64,000 nucleotides of DNA, taken from Cohnella baijiui. Lineage in GTDB: Bacteria > Bacillota > Bacilli > Paenibacillales > Paenibacillaceae. A model generated the notes under the pieces. The model was not told where the DNA came from. It saw nothing but the letters and a program-made list of their open reading frames with translations, and ran no database searches. The DNA lies in assembly GCF_020731285.1 (NCBI RefSeq), contig NZ_JAJFOW010000005.1:124001-188000 (forward strand), given 5' to 3'. Below are positions 27,812 through 37,128 of the stretch, in pieces; position 1 is the first letter of the stretch; each line of letters starts with the position of its first letter. The position numbers and the translations under genes were made by a program.

Positions 27812-30679
27812 ATGGCGCTGATCCGGTTTCTATTTCGCAAAATGTGGAATACCCGCTGGCTCACCCTAAGCACGCTCGCAGGGCTGCTGGTGGCCGTGGC
27901 GTTCACGACCAGCATCCCGATGTACGCGGACGGGGCGCTGAAGCGGGTCGTCGCCAATTCGCTCAAGGAGAACAGCCAGGGGATGCCGGCCGGATCGCTC
28001 CTGATCCGCTATCAGCCGAGCACCGGGAAGACCGATCCCGAAGCGTTCGCCAAAGTCAACGACTACATCACCAAGGACGTGGCCGACAACATCGGCTTTC
28101 CGACGGAAGCGACCCAGCGCAGCTTGACGCTCCGCAGCGCCGAGGTGCAGCCGGAGGACCCGACCAAAGTCGACGCCAGCCGGACGCGCAAAATGACGCT
28201 CGCCGCCTTCGGCGGTCTCAAGGAGCAATCCGAGCAAGTCGGCGGCAGCTGGTATGACGACCGGGCGGCCTCCGACGGCACGCTGAAGGCGGTCATGATG
28301 GAGGAGGCGCTGTTCCGCAACGACCTCCACGTCGGGGACGTTCTGTACTATCCGATTTACGGCGGCCTGAACCTTTCGCTCCGGGTCGAGATCGTCGGCT
28401 CCTTCAAGCCGAAGGCCGACTCGACCAAGTACTGGTACCAAGGCATCGACAACCAGATGAGCACGCTGTTCATCGCGGAGCCGGCGATGCTGGAGGACCT
28501 GGTCAAAGCGCAAAAGATTCCGCTGCAGACGGCCAGCTGGTATAGCGCGTTCGATCTTCGGGAGATCAAGACGAGCCAGCTTACGCCGTTGTCCCATACG
28601 CTGAGCCGCACGGACATCGAAGTGAACAAGCGCCTCCCGGACACGCACGTCGAGATCTCGTTCGCGGAGATGCTGAGCCAATTCCGCCGCGACAGCATCC
28701 AGCTCCAGACGATGCTGTTCACGCTGGCCGCGCCGATGATCGCGATGGTCTTCTACTTCATCACGATGAACGCGCAGCAGTCGCTCGAGAAGCAGCGGTC
28801 CGACATCGCCGTGCTGCGAAGCCGGGGAGCCGCGACGTGGCAGATTTTCCTGCTATTCCTGCTCGAGGGCGCCTTGCTCGGCGTCGTGTCGCTGCTCACC
28901 GGGCCGTTTATCGGCTGGTTCATGGCAAAGAGCATCGGTTCGGCGAACGGGTTCCTCGAATTCGTCAACCGCAAGTCGATCCCGGTCGGCTTCTCGACGG
29001 ACAGCGTGCTGGCCGGTTCGGTCGCCGTGTTCGTCGCGATCGCGGCGGCCGTCATCCCGGCGATGGTATTCACCCGTACGTCGATCGTCGACTACAAGCG
29101 CAAGGTCGCGCGCGGCAACCGTCCGCCGGTCTGGCAGCGCTGGTTCCTCGACGTCGTGCTCGTCGGCGTCGCCGGCTACGGCTGGTACCTGTTTAACGAG
29201 CGTCAGATGATTTCGTTCAAAACGGGCATGACGACGGACCAGCTGAACGTGCAGCCGTTCCTGTTCTTCGTGCCGGCGATCAGCATCTTCGCGGCGGGAC
29301 TCGTCTTCCTGCGGCTGTTCCCGCTGCTGCTCAAGCTGCTGGGGTGGCTCGGGCGGTCCATCCTGCCGGTGCCGCTGTACTTGACGCTGACGCAGCTTTC
29401 CCGCTCGTCCAAGTCTTATTACCCGCTTATGATCCTGCTGATTCTGACGCTCGGTCTCGGAGTGTACAACGCTTCGGCCGCGCGCACGATCGGGCTCAAC
29501 TCGGAAGAACGCATCCTTTACAAGCACGGAGCGGACGTCGTCATCTCCGCCGCCTGGGAGGGCTCCACCGAGACGAGGCCATCCGGCGGCGGCTCCGGCG
29601 GAGGAGGCGGTTCGGGAGGAGGCGGCTCCGGCGGAGGTTCGGGCGGCGGCGGCCAAGGCCAGCGCCCGACACCGGGCAAGACGATCTTCAACGAGCCGCC
29701 GTTCGAAGTGTTCCGCACGCTGCCCGGCGTCGAACATGCGGCCCGCGTGCTCCAGACGAAGGCCAGCTTGACGGTGGCGGAGCGCACGGCCGGCCAAGGG
29801 ATGGTCGTCGGCATCGACAACGTCGATTTCGCCCGGGTCGCCTGGTTCCGCGACGATCTGTACCCGGCCGGCTTCTACAAGTACTTGTCCGTACTCGGAA
29901 AGTCGCCGGGCTACGCGCTCGTGTCGTCCAACCTGGCGAAGAAGTACAACCTGAAGGCCGGCGACTCGATCAGGGCCGTCATCCAGGACCAATCCGTCGA
30001 ATTCATCGTCGCGACGACGCTGCCTTATTGGCCTTCGCAGTATCCGGACACGATGCCGTTTATCGTCGCCAATCTGGACTATATCTACGACAACGCGCCG
30101 CTGATACCCTACGACGTCTGGCTGAAGATGGAGCCGGAGGCGCTGACGGCGCCGCTCATCCCGGCGCTGCAGGCCAAGGGCATCGAGATCGCCAGCATCC
30201 AGGATACGCGCAGCGAGCTGGTCGTACAGAGCAAGCACCCGGCCCGCGGCGGCGTGTTCGGCATTCTGAGCCTCGGCTTCCTCGTCTCGATTATCGTCTC
30301 CTTGTCGGGCTACGTGCTGTATTGGTTCTTCAACCTGTCGGGACGGATCGTGCAGATCGGCATCCTGCGGGCGATGGGCCTCTCCCGCAAGCAGCTGACG
30401 GGCATGCTGCTCCTCGAGCAGGTGTTCACGGCAGGACTGTCCATCGGCCTCGGCATCGGGATCGGCAAGCTCGCGAGCGTGCTGTTCCTCCCGTTCCTGC
30501 AAACGTCGGAAAACACGGCCGGGCAGGTGCCGCCGTTCCGCGTCGTCTTCCAGGCGACGGACACGTATCGCCTGTATATCGTCGTAGGCGTCATGATGGC
30601 GATCGGCGTCGCCATCCTGGTCACCCACATCCGCCGCTTGCGGGTGCATCAAGCCGTCAAGCTGGGAGAGGAGCGTTAA
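27812..30679 (+). CDS. Large FtsX/MacB-type ABC permease (955 aa)
   Basis: This permease has a duplicated layout. There is an N-terminal span (about 17-37), a large extracellular domain (to about 300), three spans, and a middle group of two or three spans (about 440-560). A second extracellular domain (about 570-810) and three final spans ending in HIRRLRVHQAVKLGEER complete it. A glycine/serine linker of about 25 residues at roughly 591-615 interrupts the start of the second extracellular domain. The absence of a cytoplasmic ATPase in the chain agrees with the separate ATPase genes on both sides. It is much longer than MacB (about 650) and resembles the long DUF/FtsX permeases of Paenibacillaceae. 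Four and five bases separate it from its neighbours. Confidence 0.88.
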   Translation: MALIRFLFRKMWNTRWLTLSTLAGLLVAVAFTTSIPMYADGALKRVVANSLKENSQGMPAGSLLIRYQPSTGKTDPEAFAKVNDYITKDVADNIGFPTEATQRSLTLRSAEVQPEDPTKVDASRTRKMTLAAFGGLKEQSEQVGGSWYDDRAASDGTLKAVMMEEALFRNDLHVGDVLYYPIYGGLNLSLRVEIVGSFKPKADSTKYWYQGIDNQMSTLFIAEPAMLEDLVKAQKIPLQTASWYSAFDLREIKTSQLTPLSHTLSRTDIEVNKRLPDTHVEISFAEMLSQFRRDSIQLQTMLFTLAAPMIAMVFYFITMNAQQSLEKQRSDIAVLRSRGAATWQIFLLFLLEGALLGVVSLLTGPFIGWFMAKSIGSANGFLEFVNRKSIPVGFSTDSVLAGSVAVFVAIAAAVIPAMVFTRTSIVDYKRKVARGNRPPVWQRWFLDVVLVGVAGYGWYLFNERQMISFKTGMTTDQLNVQPFLFFVPAISIFAAGLVFLRLFPLLLKLLGWLGRSILPVPLYLTLTQLSRSSKSYYPLMILLILTLGLGVYNASAARTIGLNSEERILYKHGADVVISAAWEGSTETRPSGGGSGGGGGSGGGGSGGGSGGGGQGQRPTPGKTIFNEPPFEVFRTLPGVEHAARVLQTKASLTVAERTAGQGMVVGIDNVDFARVAWFRDDLYPAGFYKYLSVLGKSPGYALVSSNLAKKYNLKAGDSIRAVIQDQSVEFIVATTLPYWPSQYPDTMPFIVANLDYIYDNAPLIPYDVWLKMEPEALTAPLIPALQAKGIEIASIQDTRSELVVQSKHPARGGVFGILSLGFLVSIIVSLSGYVLYWFFNLSGRIVQIGILRAMGLSRKQLTGMLLLEQVFTAGLSIGLGIGIGKLASVLFLPFLQTSENTAGQVPPFRVVFQATDTYRLYIVVGVMMAIGVAILVTHIRRLRVHQAVKLGEER

Positions 30680-30683
30680 CCCG

Positions 30684-31571
30684 ATGATTCAATGCGAAGG
30701 CCTGGTCAAAATCTACAAGGCCGACGATCTCGAGGTCGTTGCCCTGCAGGGACTGAACCTGTCGGTGAAGCCCGGCGAGATGATGGCGATCATCGGCAAC
30801 AGCGGCAGCGGCAAGTCGACGCTGCTGAACATTCTCGGCGGACTGGATCGCCCGTCCGCCGGCCAAGTCCGCGTCGGTCCCTGGGACCTGCTCAAGGTGA
30901 GCGACGACGACCTGGTGAAATACAAGCGCGAAACGGTCGGCTTCATCTGGCAGAACAACGCACGCAACCTGGTCCCGTATTTGTCGGCGATCGAGAATGT
31001 GGAGATGCCGATGATGTTTTCCGGCAAAGTCGACCGCGCCTACGCAAAGCAGCTGCTCGAGTGGGTCGGCCTCAAGGACCGGATGCACAACAAGCTCACC
31101 CAGCTGTCGGGCGGCGAACAGCAGCGGGTCGCCATCGCGATCTCGCTCTCCAACCGGCCGCAGCTGCTGCTCGCCGACGAACCGACCGGCTCGGTCGACA
31201 CGCGGACGTCCGACATGATCATGGACATCTTCCGCAAGTTCAACAAAGAGCTCGGCGTCACGATCGTCATCGTCACCCACGACCTGTCGCTCGCCGGCAA
31301 GGTGGACCGGGTCGTCGCCATCCGCGACGGCCTGACGAGCACCGAATTCATCAAGCGCAATCCGAATCTCGACGGCGCGCCGCCGCTCAGCGGCGTAAAC
31401 GCGATCGACGAGGTGCATGAAGCCTACGTGGTCGTCGACCGGGTCGGCCGCCTGCAGGTGCCCAAGGAGTATTTGCAGCAGCTCGAAATCGGCGACAAGG
31501 CTACGATGGAGTTCGACGGAGAGAAAATCGTCATACGCGCACCGAAACCATTGGAGGGGGAAACTGCATGA
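30684..31571 (+). CDS. LolD/MacB-type ABC ATPase 2 with AbrB-like C-terminal domain
   Basis: This 295-residue protein has an ABC ATPase domain with Walker A IGNSGSGKSTLLNILGG, Q-loop GFIWQNNARNLVPY, signature LSGGEQQRVAIAISL, Walker B LLLADEPTGSVD and H-loop VTHDLSL. After about residue 225 comes a linker, then at about 248-288 a segment VVVDRVGRLQVPKEYLQQL followed by IGDKATMEFDGEKIVIR. Its order of short strands and the GR-x-x-x-P core resemble a SpoVT-AbrB swapped-hairpin domain. The function of that tail is unknown; dimerisation or DNA/partner binding are possible. The stop overlaps the following binding-protein gene (ATGA). Confidence 0.88.
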   Translation: MIQCEGLVKIYKADDLEVVALQGLNLSVKPGEMMAIIGNSGSGKSTLLNILGGLDRPSAGQVRVGPWDLLKVSDDDLVKYKRETVGFIWQNNARNLVPYLSAIENVEMPMMFSGKVDRAYAKQLLEWVGLKDRMHNKLTQLSGGEQQRVAIAISLSNRPQLLLADEPTGSVDTRTSDMIMDIFRKFNKELGVTIVIVTHDLSLAGKVDRVVAIRDGLTSTEFIKRNPNLDGAPPLSGVNAIDEVHEAYVVVDRVGRLQVPKEYLQQLEIGDKATMEFDGEKIVIRAPKPLEGETA

Positions 31572-33115
31572 CACCGAACAACAAGAAAATCCGCCGGATC
31601 GCAGCCGGCGGCATGGCGCTGACGATGCTTGTGCCGCTGCTCGCGGCCTGCAACAGCGGCGACGACAAGAACGATCCGAAAAACCGCCACACGCTGCGCA
31701 TCGGCACGATGTACGGCAGCTCGCAGGACGAATACTGGTTCCGCCAGCAGTACACCGATCTGTTCGAATTCTCGCACAGCAACATCGACATCGAGATCGT
31801 CCCGGCCATCGACTATACCGAAACGCAGTTCGAAGAGCCGGAGAAGCAGCAGCAGCCGGTCGATCAGCTCGCCAAGGTCAAAGCGATCATGACGGGCGCC
31901 AATCCGGTCGACGTCATGATCATCGATCAGCCCAGCCTGCTGACCCAGCTCGTGCAGGAAAACCTCGTGAAGCCGCTTGATCCGATGATTAAGGAAGACA
32001 AGATCGATACGACGGCGTTCGTGCCGACGGTCATCGACGGCATCAAGGAGCTGGGCGGAGACGAGCAGCTTTATGCGTTGACCCCGACCTTCATGCCTTC
32101 CGCGCTGTTCTACAACAAGACGCTGTTCCAAAAAGCGGGCGTGGAGCTGCCGACGGACGGCATGAGCTGGGACGACGTATTCAACATGGCCAAACGCCTC
32201 GCCTCGGGCAAAGGCGGCAAAGACGGCACCTACGGCTTCACGTTTAACCAATGGGGCGGCAGCGACCCGTATTCCGACGTACAGTCCTACGTCGCTCCTC
32301 TGAAAATGCGTCTGTACGACGAAAAAGCCGAGAAGATGACCGTCAACACCCCGCAATGGGCGAACGCGTGGACGAAGATTGCCGACCTGTACAAAAACCA
32401 CGTCGTGCCGAACCAGGAAGACATGCAGGCGATCTACAGCAGCCAGCAGCCATACGACGGCAAGCAAATCTACAATCCTTATCAGAACCAATTGTTCTAC
32501 ATGGGCAAGTCCGCCATGATGATCGGCCAGTACAGCCTGCTGAACGAGCTCGAAACGTTCGGCAAAAATTACGAGAAGCTGAAAATGCAAAAGCTCGATT
32601 GGGACGTCGTCACGGTACCGCAATTCACGAACGAAGCGCCGGGCATCGGGATCAACATCAACCTCAGCACCCTGTCGGCGATCAACGCCAAAGCGGCCAA
32701 CCCGGACGACGCTTGGGAATTCATCAAGTTCATGAGCGGCGAAGAGTGGGCGAAATTCAAATCCCGCAGCAGCTACGAGATGCCGTCCCGCAAAGACTTT
32801 ATCAAAGTACGCGACGGCATGAGCTACAACCTCGACGCCTTCACGAAGCTGAAGCCGGTACCGCAATTGTCGATGTCGGATTTGAAGCTGCAGCAGGAGC
32901 GCACGAACCTGAGCTATATCGACCAACTCGGCCGTACCGAGTTCAACAAAGTCATGCAGGGTCAGATGACGGTGCAGGAGGCGTTGAAGGAATTCGAAGA
33001 AAAGGGCAACGATCTGCTGCAAAAGATCAAGTTGAATCCGAAGGGCCCCATGGAAGGCGTAGGCGGAGACGTCTACGGAGGCGGTGTCGGCGGAGGAGCA
33101 GTCATTTATAAATAA
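31568..33115 (+). CDS. Extracellular solute-binding lipoprotein, paralogue A
   Basis: This 515-residue family 1-type binding protein has a lipobox at LLAAC and a sugar-binding-protein fold; the NPVDVMI, SALFYNKTLFQKAG and DGMSWDDVFNMA blocks are typical. The C-terminus ends in a glycine-rich tail (GGDVYGGGVGGGA). It is translationally coupled to ATPase 2 of the exporter and not to importer permeases, none of which lie nearby. It shares clear similarity with the two following paralogues over its whole length, for example the LRIG-YGS block after the lipobox and KGNDLLQKIKLNP near the end. The ligand is unknown. Confidence 0.88.
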   Translation: MTPNNKKIRRIAAGGMALTMLVPLLAACNSGDDKNDPKNRHTLRIGTMYGSSQDEYWFRQQYTDLFEFSHSNIDIEIVPAIDYTETQFEEPEKQQQPVDQLAKVKAIMTGANPVDVMIIDQPSLLTQLVQENLVKPLDPMIKEDKIDTTAFVPTVIDGIKELGGDEQLYALTPTFMPSALFYNKTLFQKAGVELPTDGMSWDDVFNMAKRLASGKGGKDGTYGFTFNQWGGSDPYSDVQSYVAPLKMRLYDEKAEKMTVNTPQWANAWTKIADLYKNHVVPNQEDMQAIYSSQQPYDGKQIYNPYQNQLFYMGKSAMMIGQYSLLNELETFGKNYEKLKMQKLDWDVVTVPQFTNEAPGIGININLSTLSAINAKAANPDDAWEFIKFMSGEEWAKFKSRSSYEMPSRKDFIKVRDGMSYNLDAFTKLKPVPQLSMSDLKLQQERTNLSYIDQLGRTEFNKVMQGQMTVQEALKEFEEKGNDLLQKIKLNPKGPMEGVGGDVYGGGVGGGAVIYK

Positions 33116-33147
33116 CTTAATCATCCTCTCTTTCTTAGCAGCCAGTC

Positions 33148-33190
33148 ACCGCGCGATCAGTCATCCAGGATGCTGATTCGCGCGGTTTTT
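33148..33190 (+). terminator. Terminator between paralogues A and B
   Basis: ACCGCGCGATCAG pairs with CTGATTCGCGCGGT (one bulged base) and is followed by five T residues. It suggests that B and C are expressed from their own promoter or by partial read-through. Confidence 0.88.
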
Positions 33191-33246
33191 CATGGCCCTA
33201 CGAACCGGAAAAAGGTGGAAACCGCAAGACCGAAAGGAGCTTTCTT

Positions 33247-34797
33247 TTGATCAAACGAACCGGCAAACGCTATCGGACCTGGATGGCGGGCTGCGCTGCG
33301 GTGCTTGCGATCGTCCCGATCGCAAGCGCGTGCAGCTTCGGCGCGAAGGACGACGCGAACGAGCGGCGGACGCTGCGAATCGGCATGTCCTACGGCAGCA
33401 AAAACAGCGAAATGTACGTTCGCCAAGAGTTGACCGACATGTTCGAGCTCTCGCATAAAAACATCGATATCGAATACGTCAACGCGATCGATTACTCGGA
33501 TCGGCAGTTCACGTCGGAAGAGGAATACAAAAAGCTTCAGCAAATCGACCCGTACGAAAAGCTGAAGGAAATCATGACGGGCGACAATCCGGTGGATGTC
33601 GTCTTTACGGACTTGAATCAGCTGCACAAGCTGGTGCAGGACAACCTGATCAAGCCCCTCGACCCGATGATCAAGGAAGACAAGATGGACCTATCCGACT
33701 TTCTTCCGGCTGTCCTGGACACGATCCGCGAACAGGGCAACGGTCAGCTGTACGGCTTGTCCTCGACCTTTTCGAACTCGGCGCTGTTCTACAACAAAAA
33801 GCTGTTCGCCAAAGCGGGGATCAACCCGCCGACGGACGGCATGACGTGGGACGAGGTGTTCGCCCTGGCCCGGTCCATGAAGTCCGGGACGGGCAAGGAC
33901 GCCGTTTACGGGTTCAACACGGGCAGCTACGGCGGCGGTCTGAACTTTTACGATCTTTATTACTCCTACGTCGAGCCCTTGAATTTGCGCATGTTCGATG
34001 CGGCGGGCGAGAAGATGACGGTTGACACGGATCTCTGGAAAAAAGCGTTCGGCAAGCCGTTCGATCTGTACAAGGACCATGTCATCCCGCATCCGGAGGA
34101 TCTGCAGGCCAATCAGCCGCAAAACGGCAGGTACAATCCGTATCAAGGCCGACCGTTCATCCAAGGCCAAGTCGCCATGGAGATCGGCGGGTACTACCAG
34201 GTGAACGACCTCATCAGCTACAACAAAAATGTAGACAAAATGAAAGGCGCCGAAAAGCTGGATTGGGACGTCGTCACGCTGCCGACGCACCCCGAAGCGC
34301 AGAACGGCGGCGTTGGCATCGGGCTTGGCAACCTTGCGGTGATCAATGCAAAGGCGGCCAATCCGAAGGACGCCTGGGCGCTGATCAAGCATCTGAACAG
34401 CGACGAAGTGGCCAAATTCAAGGCGCGCAGCATGTCGGATCTCAGCGTTCGCCAAACGTACCTCAAGCCGAAGGAAGGCGAGACGTACCGGATCGAGGCG
34501 TTTACCAACTTCAAGCCCGGCGTGTACATGCAGAGCGACGCGGACGAGAAGCTGTACCGCGAACGGCCGAATTTGAATTTGATCATGCAGGTCGGCCAGC
34601 TCTACGTGACGCAAGCGATCAACGGCAAGCTGACGCTGGACGAGGCGCTCAAGAGTTGGCAAACGAAGGGCAACGACCTGCTGCAAAAGATCAAGCTGAA
34701 TCCGACCGGCGATCTGAACGGGGAAATTCAAGCGATTCAGGAAGCGACCTGGGGTGGCTCGGCCGAAGAGAAGCTCTGGATGGCCGCAGGCGGTTAA
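33247..34797 (+). CDS. Extracellular solute-binding lipoprotein, paralogue B
   Basis: This 516-residue lipoprotein (lipobox ASAC) is closer to C than to A. It shows DDANERRTLRIGMSYGSK after the lipobox, SNSALFYNKKLFAKAG, and KGNDLLQKIKLNPTGDL near the C-terminus. The start is TTG 33247, six bases after AAAGGAG. The gene is 131 bp downstream of paralogue A, beyond a terminator, and 51 bp before C. No importer permease or ATPase gene adjoins it, so the partner is either the upstream exporter or a remote importer. Confidence 0.88.
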   Translation: MIKRTGKRYRTWMAGCAAVLAIVPIASACSFGAKDDANERRTLRIGMSYGSKNSEMYVRQELTDMFELSHKNIDIEYVNAIDYSDRQFTSEEEYKKLQQIDPYEKLKEIMTGDNPVDVVFTDLNQLHKLVQDNLIKPLDPMIKEDKMDLSDFLPAVLDTIREQGNGQLYGLSSTFSNSALFYNKKLFAKAGINPPTDGMTWDEVFALARSMKSGTGKDAVYGFNTGSYGGGLNFYDLYYSYVEPLNLRMFDAAGEKMTVDTDLWKKAFGKPFDLYKDHVIPHPEDLQANQPQNGRYNPYQGRPFIQGQVAMEIGGYYQVNDLISYNKNVDKMKGAEKLDWDVVTLPTHPEAQNGGVGIGLGNLAVINAKAANPKDAWALIKHLNSDEVAKFKARSMSDLSVRQTYLKPKEGETYRIEAFTNFKPGVYMQSDADEKLYRERPNLNLIMQVGQLYVTQAINGKLTLDEALKSWQTKGNDLLQKIKLNPTGDLNGEIQAIQEATWGGSAEEKLWMAAGG

Positions 34798-34848
34798 GAA
34801 ATCTCGCAAACATGCAATCGAACGACCGAAAGGGGAGCGTCACTACAA

Positions 34849-36399
34849 ATGAAGATGATATCGAAGTTCGCCAAAAGCTGGATCGCGGGAGGTGTCGTCC
34901 TGATGGCGGCGCTGCCGCTCATGAGCGCTTGCAGCCTCGGCTCCAAGGATGATCCGAACGAGCGCCGCACGCTGCGGATCGGCCTCGCCTACGGCAGCAA
35001 AGACAATGAAGAATGGATTCGCCGGGATTTGACCGACATGTTCGAATTGACCCACCGGAACATCGACATCGAGTTCGTAAACGGCATCGACTACTCCGAT
35101 ATGCAATTCGCCACGGAGGAGGACCGGAGGAAGTACCAGCAGCAAGATCCGATCGAGAAGATGAAAGAAATCATGGGCGGAGACAATCCGGTGGACGTCG
35201 TCGTTACCGACCTCTATTCGTTGGGCAAGCTCGCGGAAGAAAATCTGCTGAAGCCGCTGGACCCGCTGATCAAGGGAGACAAGCTCGATATGTCCGATTA
35301 CCTCCCTAACGTGATGGACGCGATCCGCGAGCAAGGCAACGGACAGCTCTACGGCCTGTCCCCGACCTTTTATAGCAGCGCGCTTTTCTACAATAAAAAG
35401 CTGTTCGAAAAGGCGGGCGTCAATCCGCCGACGGACGGGATGACGTGGGACGAAGTATTCAACCTTGCCCGTCAGTTGAAGTCGGGATCTGGCAAGGACG
35501 CCGTGTTCGGGTTCAACATGAGCTCCTACGGCGGGGGATTTAATTATTATGAAATGCAGTATCAGTACGCCCAGCCGATGAAGCTGCGCATGTTCGACGC
35601 CGCCGGGGAAAAGATGACGGTCAATACGGAGCAGTGGCGGCAGCTGTGGAACAAGCCGTTTGGTCTGTACAAAGATCACGTCATGCCGCATCCGGAGGAT
35701 ATGCAAAACGAAGACCAACAAAACGGCCGCTACAATCCTTATCAAAACCGTCCGTTCTTCAAGGGCCGCGTCGCGATGGAAATCAGCAGTTATTATACCG
35801 TAAACGATCTGATTACCTACAATAAAAACGTCGACAAGATGAAAGGGGCCGAGCGGCTGGACTGGGACGTGGTTACGATGCCTTCGCATCCCGGCGGGGA
35901 CGGTACCGGCAGCATCAGCCTCGGGAACGTGCTGGCGATCAACGCGAAGGGGCACAACCCGGACGACGCGTGGACCTTCATCAAGCATTACAACAGCGAA
36001 GAAGTGGCGAAGTTCAAGGCCCGCAGCAACTCGGAGCTGAGCGTGCGCAAAAAGTACGTCCAGCCGAAGGAAGGGGAAACGTATCACGTGGAGGCGTTCA
36101 CGAGTACGAAGCCGACGACGAACGCGCAGAGCGACGCCGACATGAAACTGCTCCGCGAGCGGCCGAATCTGAATCTTGTCTCGGAACTGGGACAGATCTA
36201 CATCCAGCAGGCCGCGGACGGCAAGATCACGTTGGACGAGGCGCTGAAACAGTGGGAGGCCAAGGGCAACGAACTGCTGCAGAAGATCAAGCTGAACCCG
36301 ACCGGCGACCTGTATTCCGAGATCGAGAAGCTTCGGCAAGAAACGATGGGCGGCCCGTCCTCATTCGGATCCGGCACTGCAATCGCCGTCCCGCGTTGA
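34849..36399 (+). CDS. Extracellular solute-binding lipoprotein, paralogue C
   Basis: The third member (516 residues, lipobox MSAC) has the same layout as B and nearly the same local motifs, such as DDPNERRTLRIGLAYGSK, GMTWDEVFNLA and KGNELLQKIKLNPTGDL. The B/C pair looks like a recent duplication; A is the older branch. ATG 34849 lies 11 bases after GGGGAG, with ATG 34855 as an alternative. The short C-terminal region (GGPSSFGSGTAIAV) differs from B. No obvious terminator follows. Confidence 0.88.
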   Translation: MKMISKFAKSWIAGGVVLMAALPLMSACSLGSKDDPNERRTLRIGLAYGSKDNEEWIRRDLTDMFELTHRNIDIEFVNGIDYSDMQFATEEDRRKYQQQDPIEKMKEIMGGDNPVDVVVTDLYSLGKLAEENLLKPLDPLIKGDKLDMSDYLPNVMDAIREQGNGQLYGLSPTFYSSALFYNKKLFEKAGVNPPTDGMTWDEVFNLARQLKSGSGKDAVFGFNMSSYGGGFNYYEMQYQYAQPMKLRMFDAAGEKMTVNTEQWRQLWNKPFGLYKDHVMPHPEDMQNEDQQNGRYNPYQNRPFFKGRVAMEISSYYTVNDLITYNKNVDKMKGAERLDWDVVTMPSHPGGDGTGSISLGNVLAINAKGHNPDDAWTFIKHYNSEEVAKFKARSNSELSVRKKYVQPKEGETYHVEAFTSTKPTTNAQSDADMKLLRERPNLNLVSELGQIYIQQAADGKITLDEALKQWEAKGNELLQKIKLNPTGDLYSEIEKLRQETMGGPSSFGSGTAIAVPR

Positions 36400-36471
36400 T
36401 CGCCGGCGAGTAAGCGGGCGCCCTCGCGTATATCCTAATGGAAGTACCACCATGTTCCGGAGGGATATGCG

Positions 36472-36636
36472 ATGAAATGGGTTTACTGGTCCCGCCTGTA
36501 CGACAGCAAGTTCCAAGCGGGATGCCTCGTACGCCGGATGGAGCACGACGGCTGGCTGTTCGGCGTCGACATGCCGCGTGAGATCGAGGTTTACCGGTCG
36601 CGCAAAGGCAAATATGGCGTGCGCTACGTCCCTTGA
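36472..36636 (+). CDS. Small hypothetical protein (54 aa)
   Basis: A short open frame begins with ATG 36472, seven bases after GGAGGG. The product starts MKWVYWSRLYDSKFQAG and is rich in aromatic and basic residues (YRSRKGKYGVRYVP at the end), with no signal peptide. The good ribosome site and balanced codon use suggest it is translated. It is not recognised and has no function assigned. Confidence 0.55.
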   Translation: MKWVYWSRLYDSKFQAGCLVRRMEHDGWLFGVDMPREIEVYRSRKGKYGVRYVP

Positions 36637-36741
36637 GTCGCGGGGGCCTTCCGCGTATGGCAGGTTTGGGGCCGGCTGCGGCATCTTGCAGCCGGCCCTG
36701 CCCTATGGTAAGGTCGAGGAGACGAGGAGGGGGAGGCGCGC

Positions 36742-36930
36742 ATGCGAAGAATGCCCTTATCGGCGGAGACGGCTCAGAAGCTGGCCGCTCACCTGAAGGT
36801 GCCGCTCGAGCATCTCATGCATATGCCGCAGCACATCCTGCTGCAAAAGCTGGCGGAAATGGCCCAGGCCGACGCCGCCGGGGCTGCCGGAGCGTCCGAT
36901 TCGGAAGGGAAGAAGGACGGAGCGCGATAA
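36742..36930 (+). CDS. yycC: YycC-family small protein
   Basis: This 62-residue protein matches the YycC family of Bacilli: PLSAETAQKLAAHLKVPLE then HLMHMPQHILLQKLAEMA. A short Ala-rich and charged tail replaces the usual C-terminus. Its function is unknown. ATG 36742 follows GAGGGGGAGG. A terminator begins within the last codons and separates it from the tRNA genes. Confidence 0.85.
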   Translation: MRRMPLSAETAQKLAAHLKVPLEHLMHMPQHILLQKLAEMAQADAAGAAGASDSEGKKDGAR

Positions 36931-36954
36931 AAATACGCTCCGTCTCATTTTTTT
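36916..36954 (+). terminator. Intrinsic terminator of yycC
   Basis: GACGGAGCG (36916-36924) pairs perfectly with CGCTCCGTC (36936-36944), followed by TCAT and seven T residues. The stop codon lies in the loop. Confidence 0.9.
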
Positions 36955-36955
36955 C

Positions 36956-36985
36956 TTGACGAATGCATAGAAGATGATGTATATT
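36956..36985 (+). promoter_or_regulatory. Sigma-A promoter of the fMet/Ile2 tRNA pair
   Basis: TTGACG (36956-36961), an 18-bp spacer and TATATT (36980-36985) lie 38 bp before the first tRNA. Confidence 0.75.
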
Positions 36986-37023
36986 AATTCTTGTCGCCGT
37001 TATTGGCCGCTTGGTACTCACGA

Positions 37024-37100
<77 letters not shown>

Positions 37101-37128
37101 AATTATCCTCGTAGGATCATGACGACGA

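Noticed and set aside
31568..36399. A conventional sugar importer around the three binding proteins
   Set aside because: No permease with an EAA motif is present in this segment; the adjacent permease is of FtsX type.
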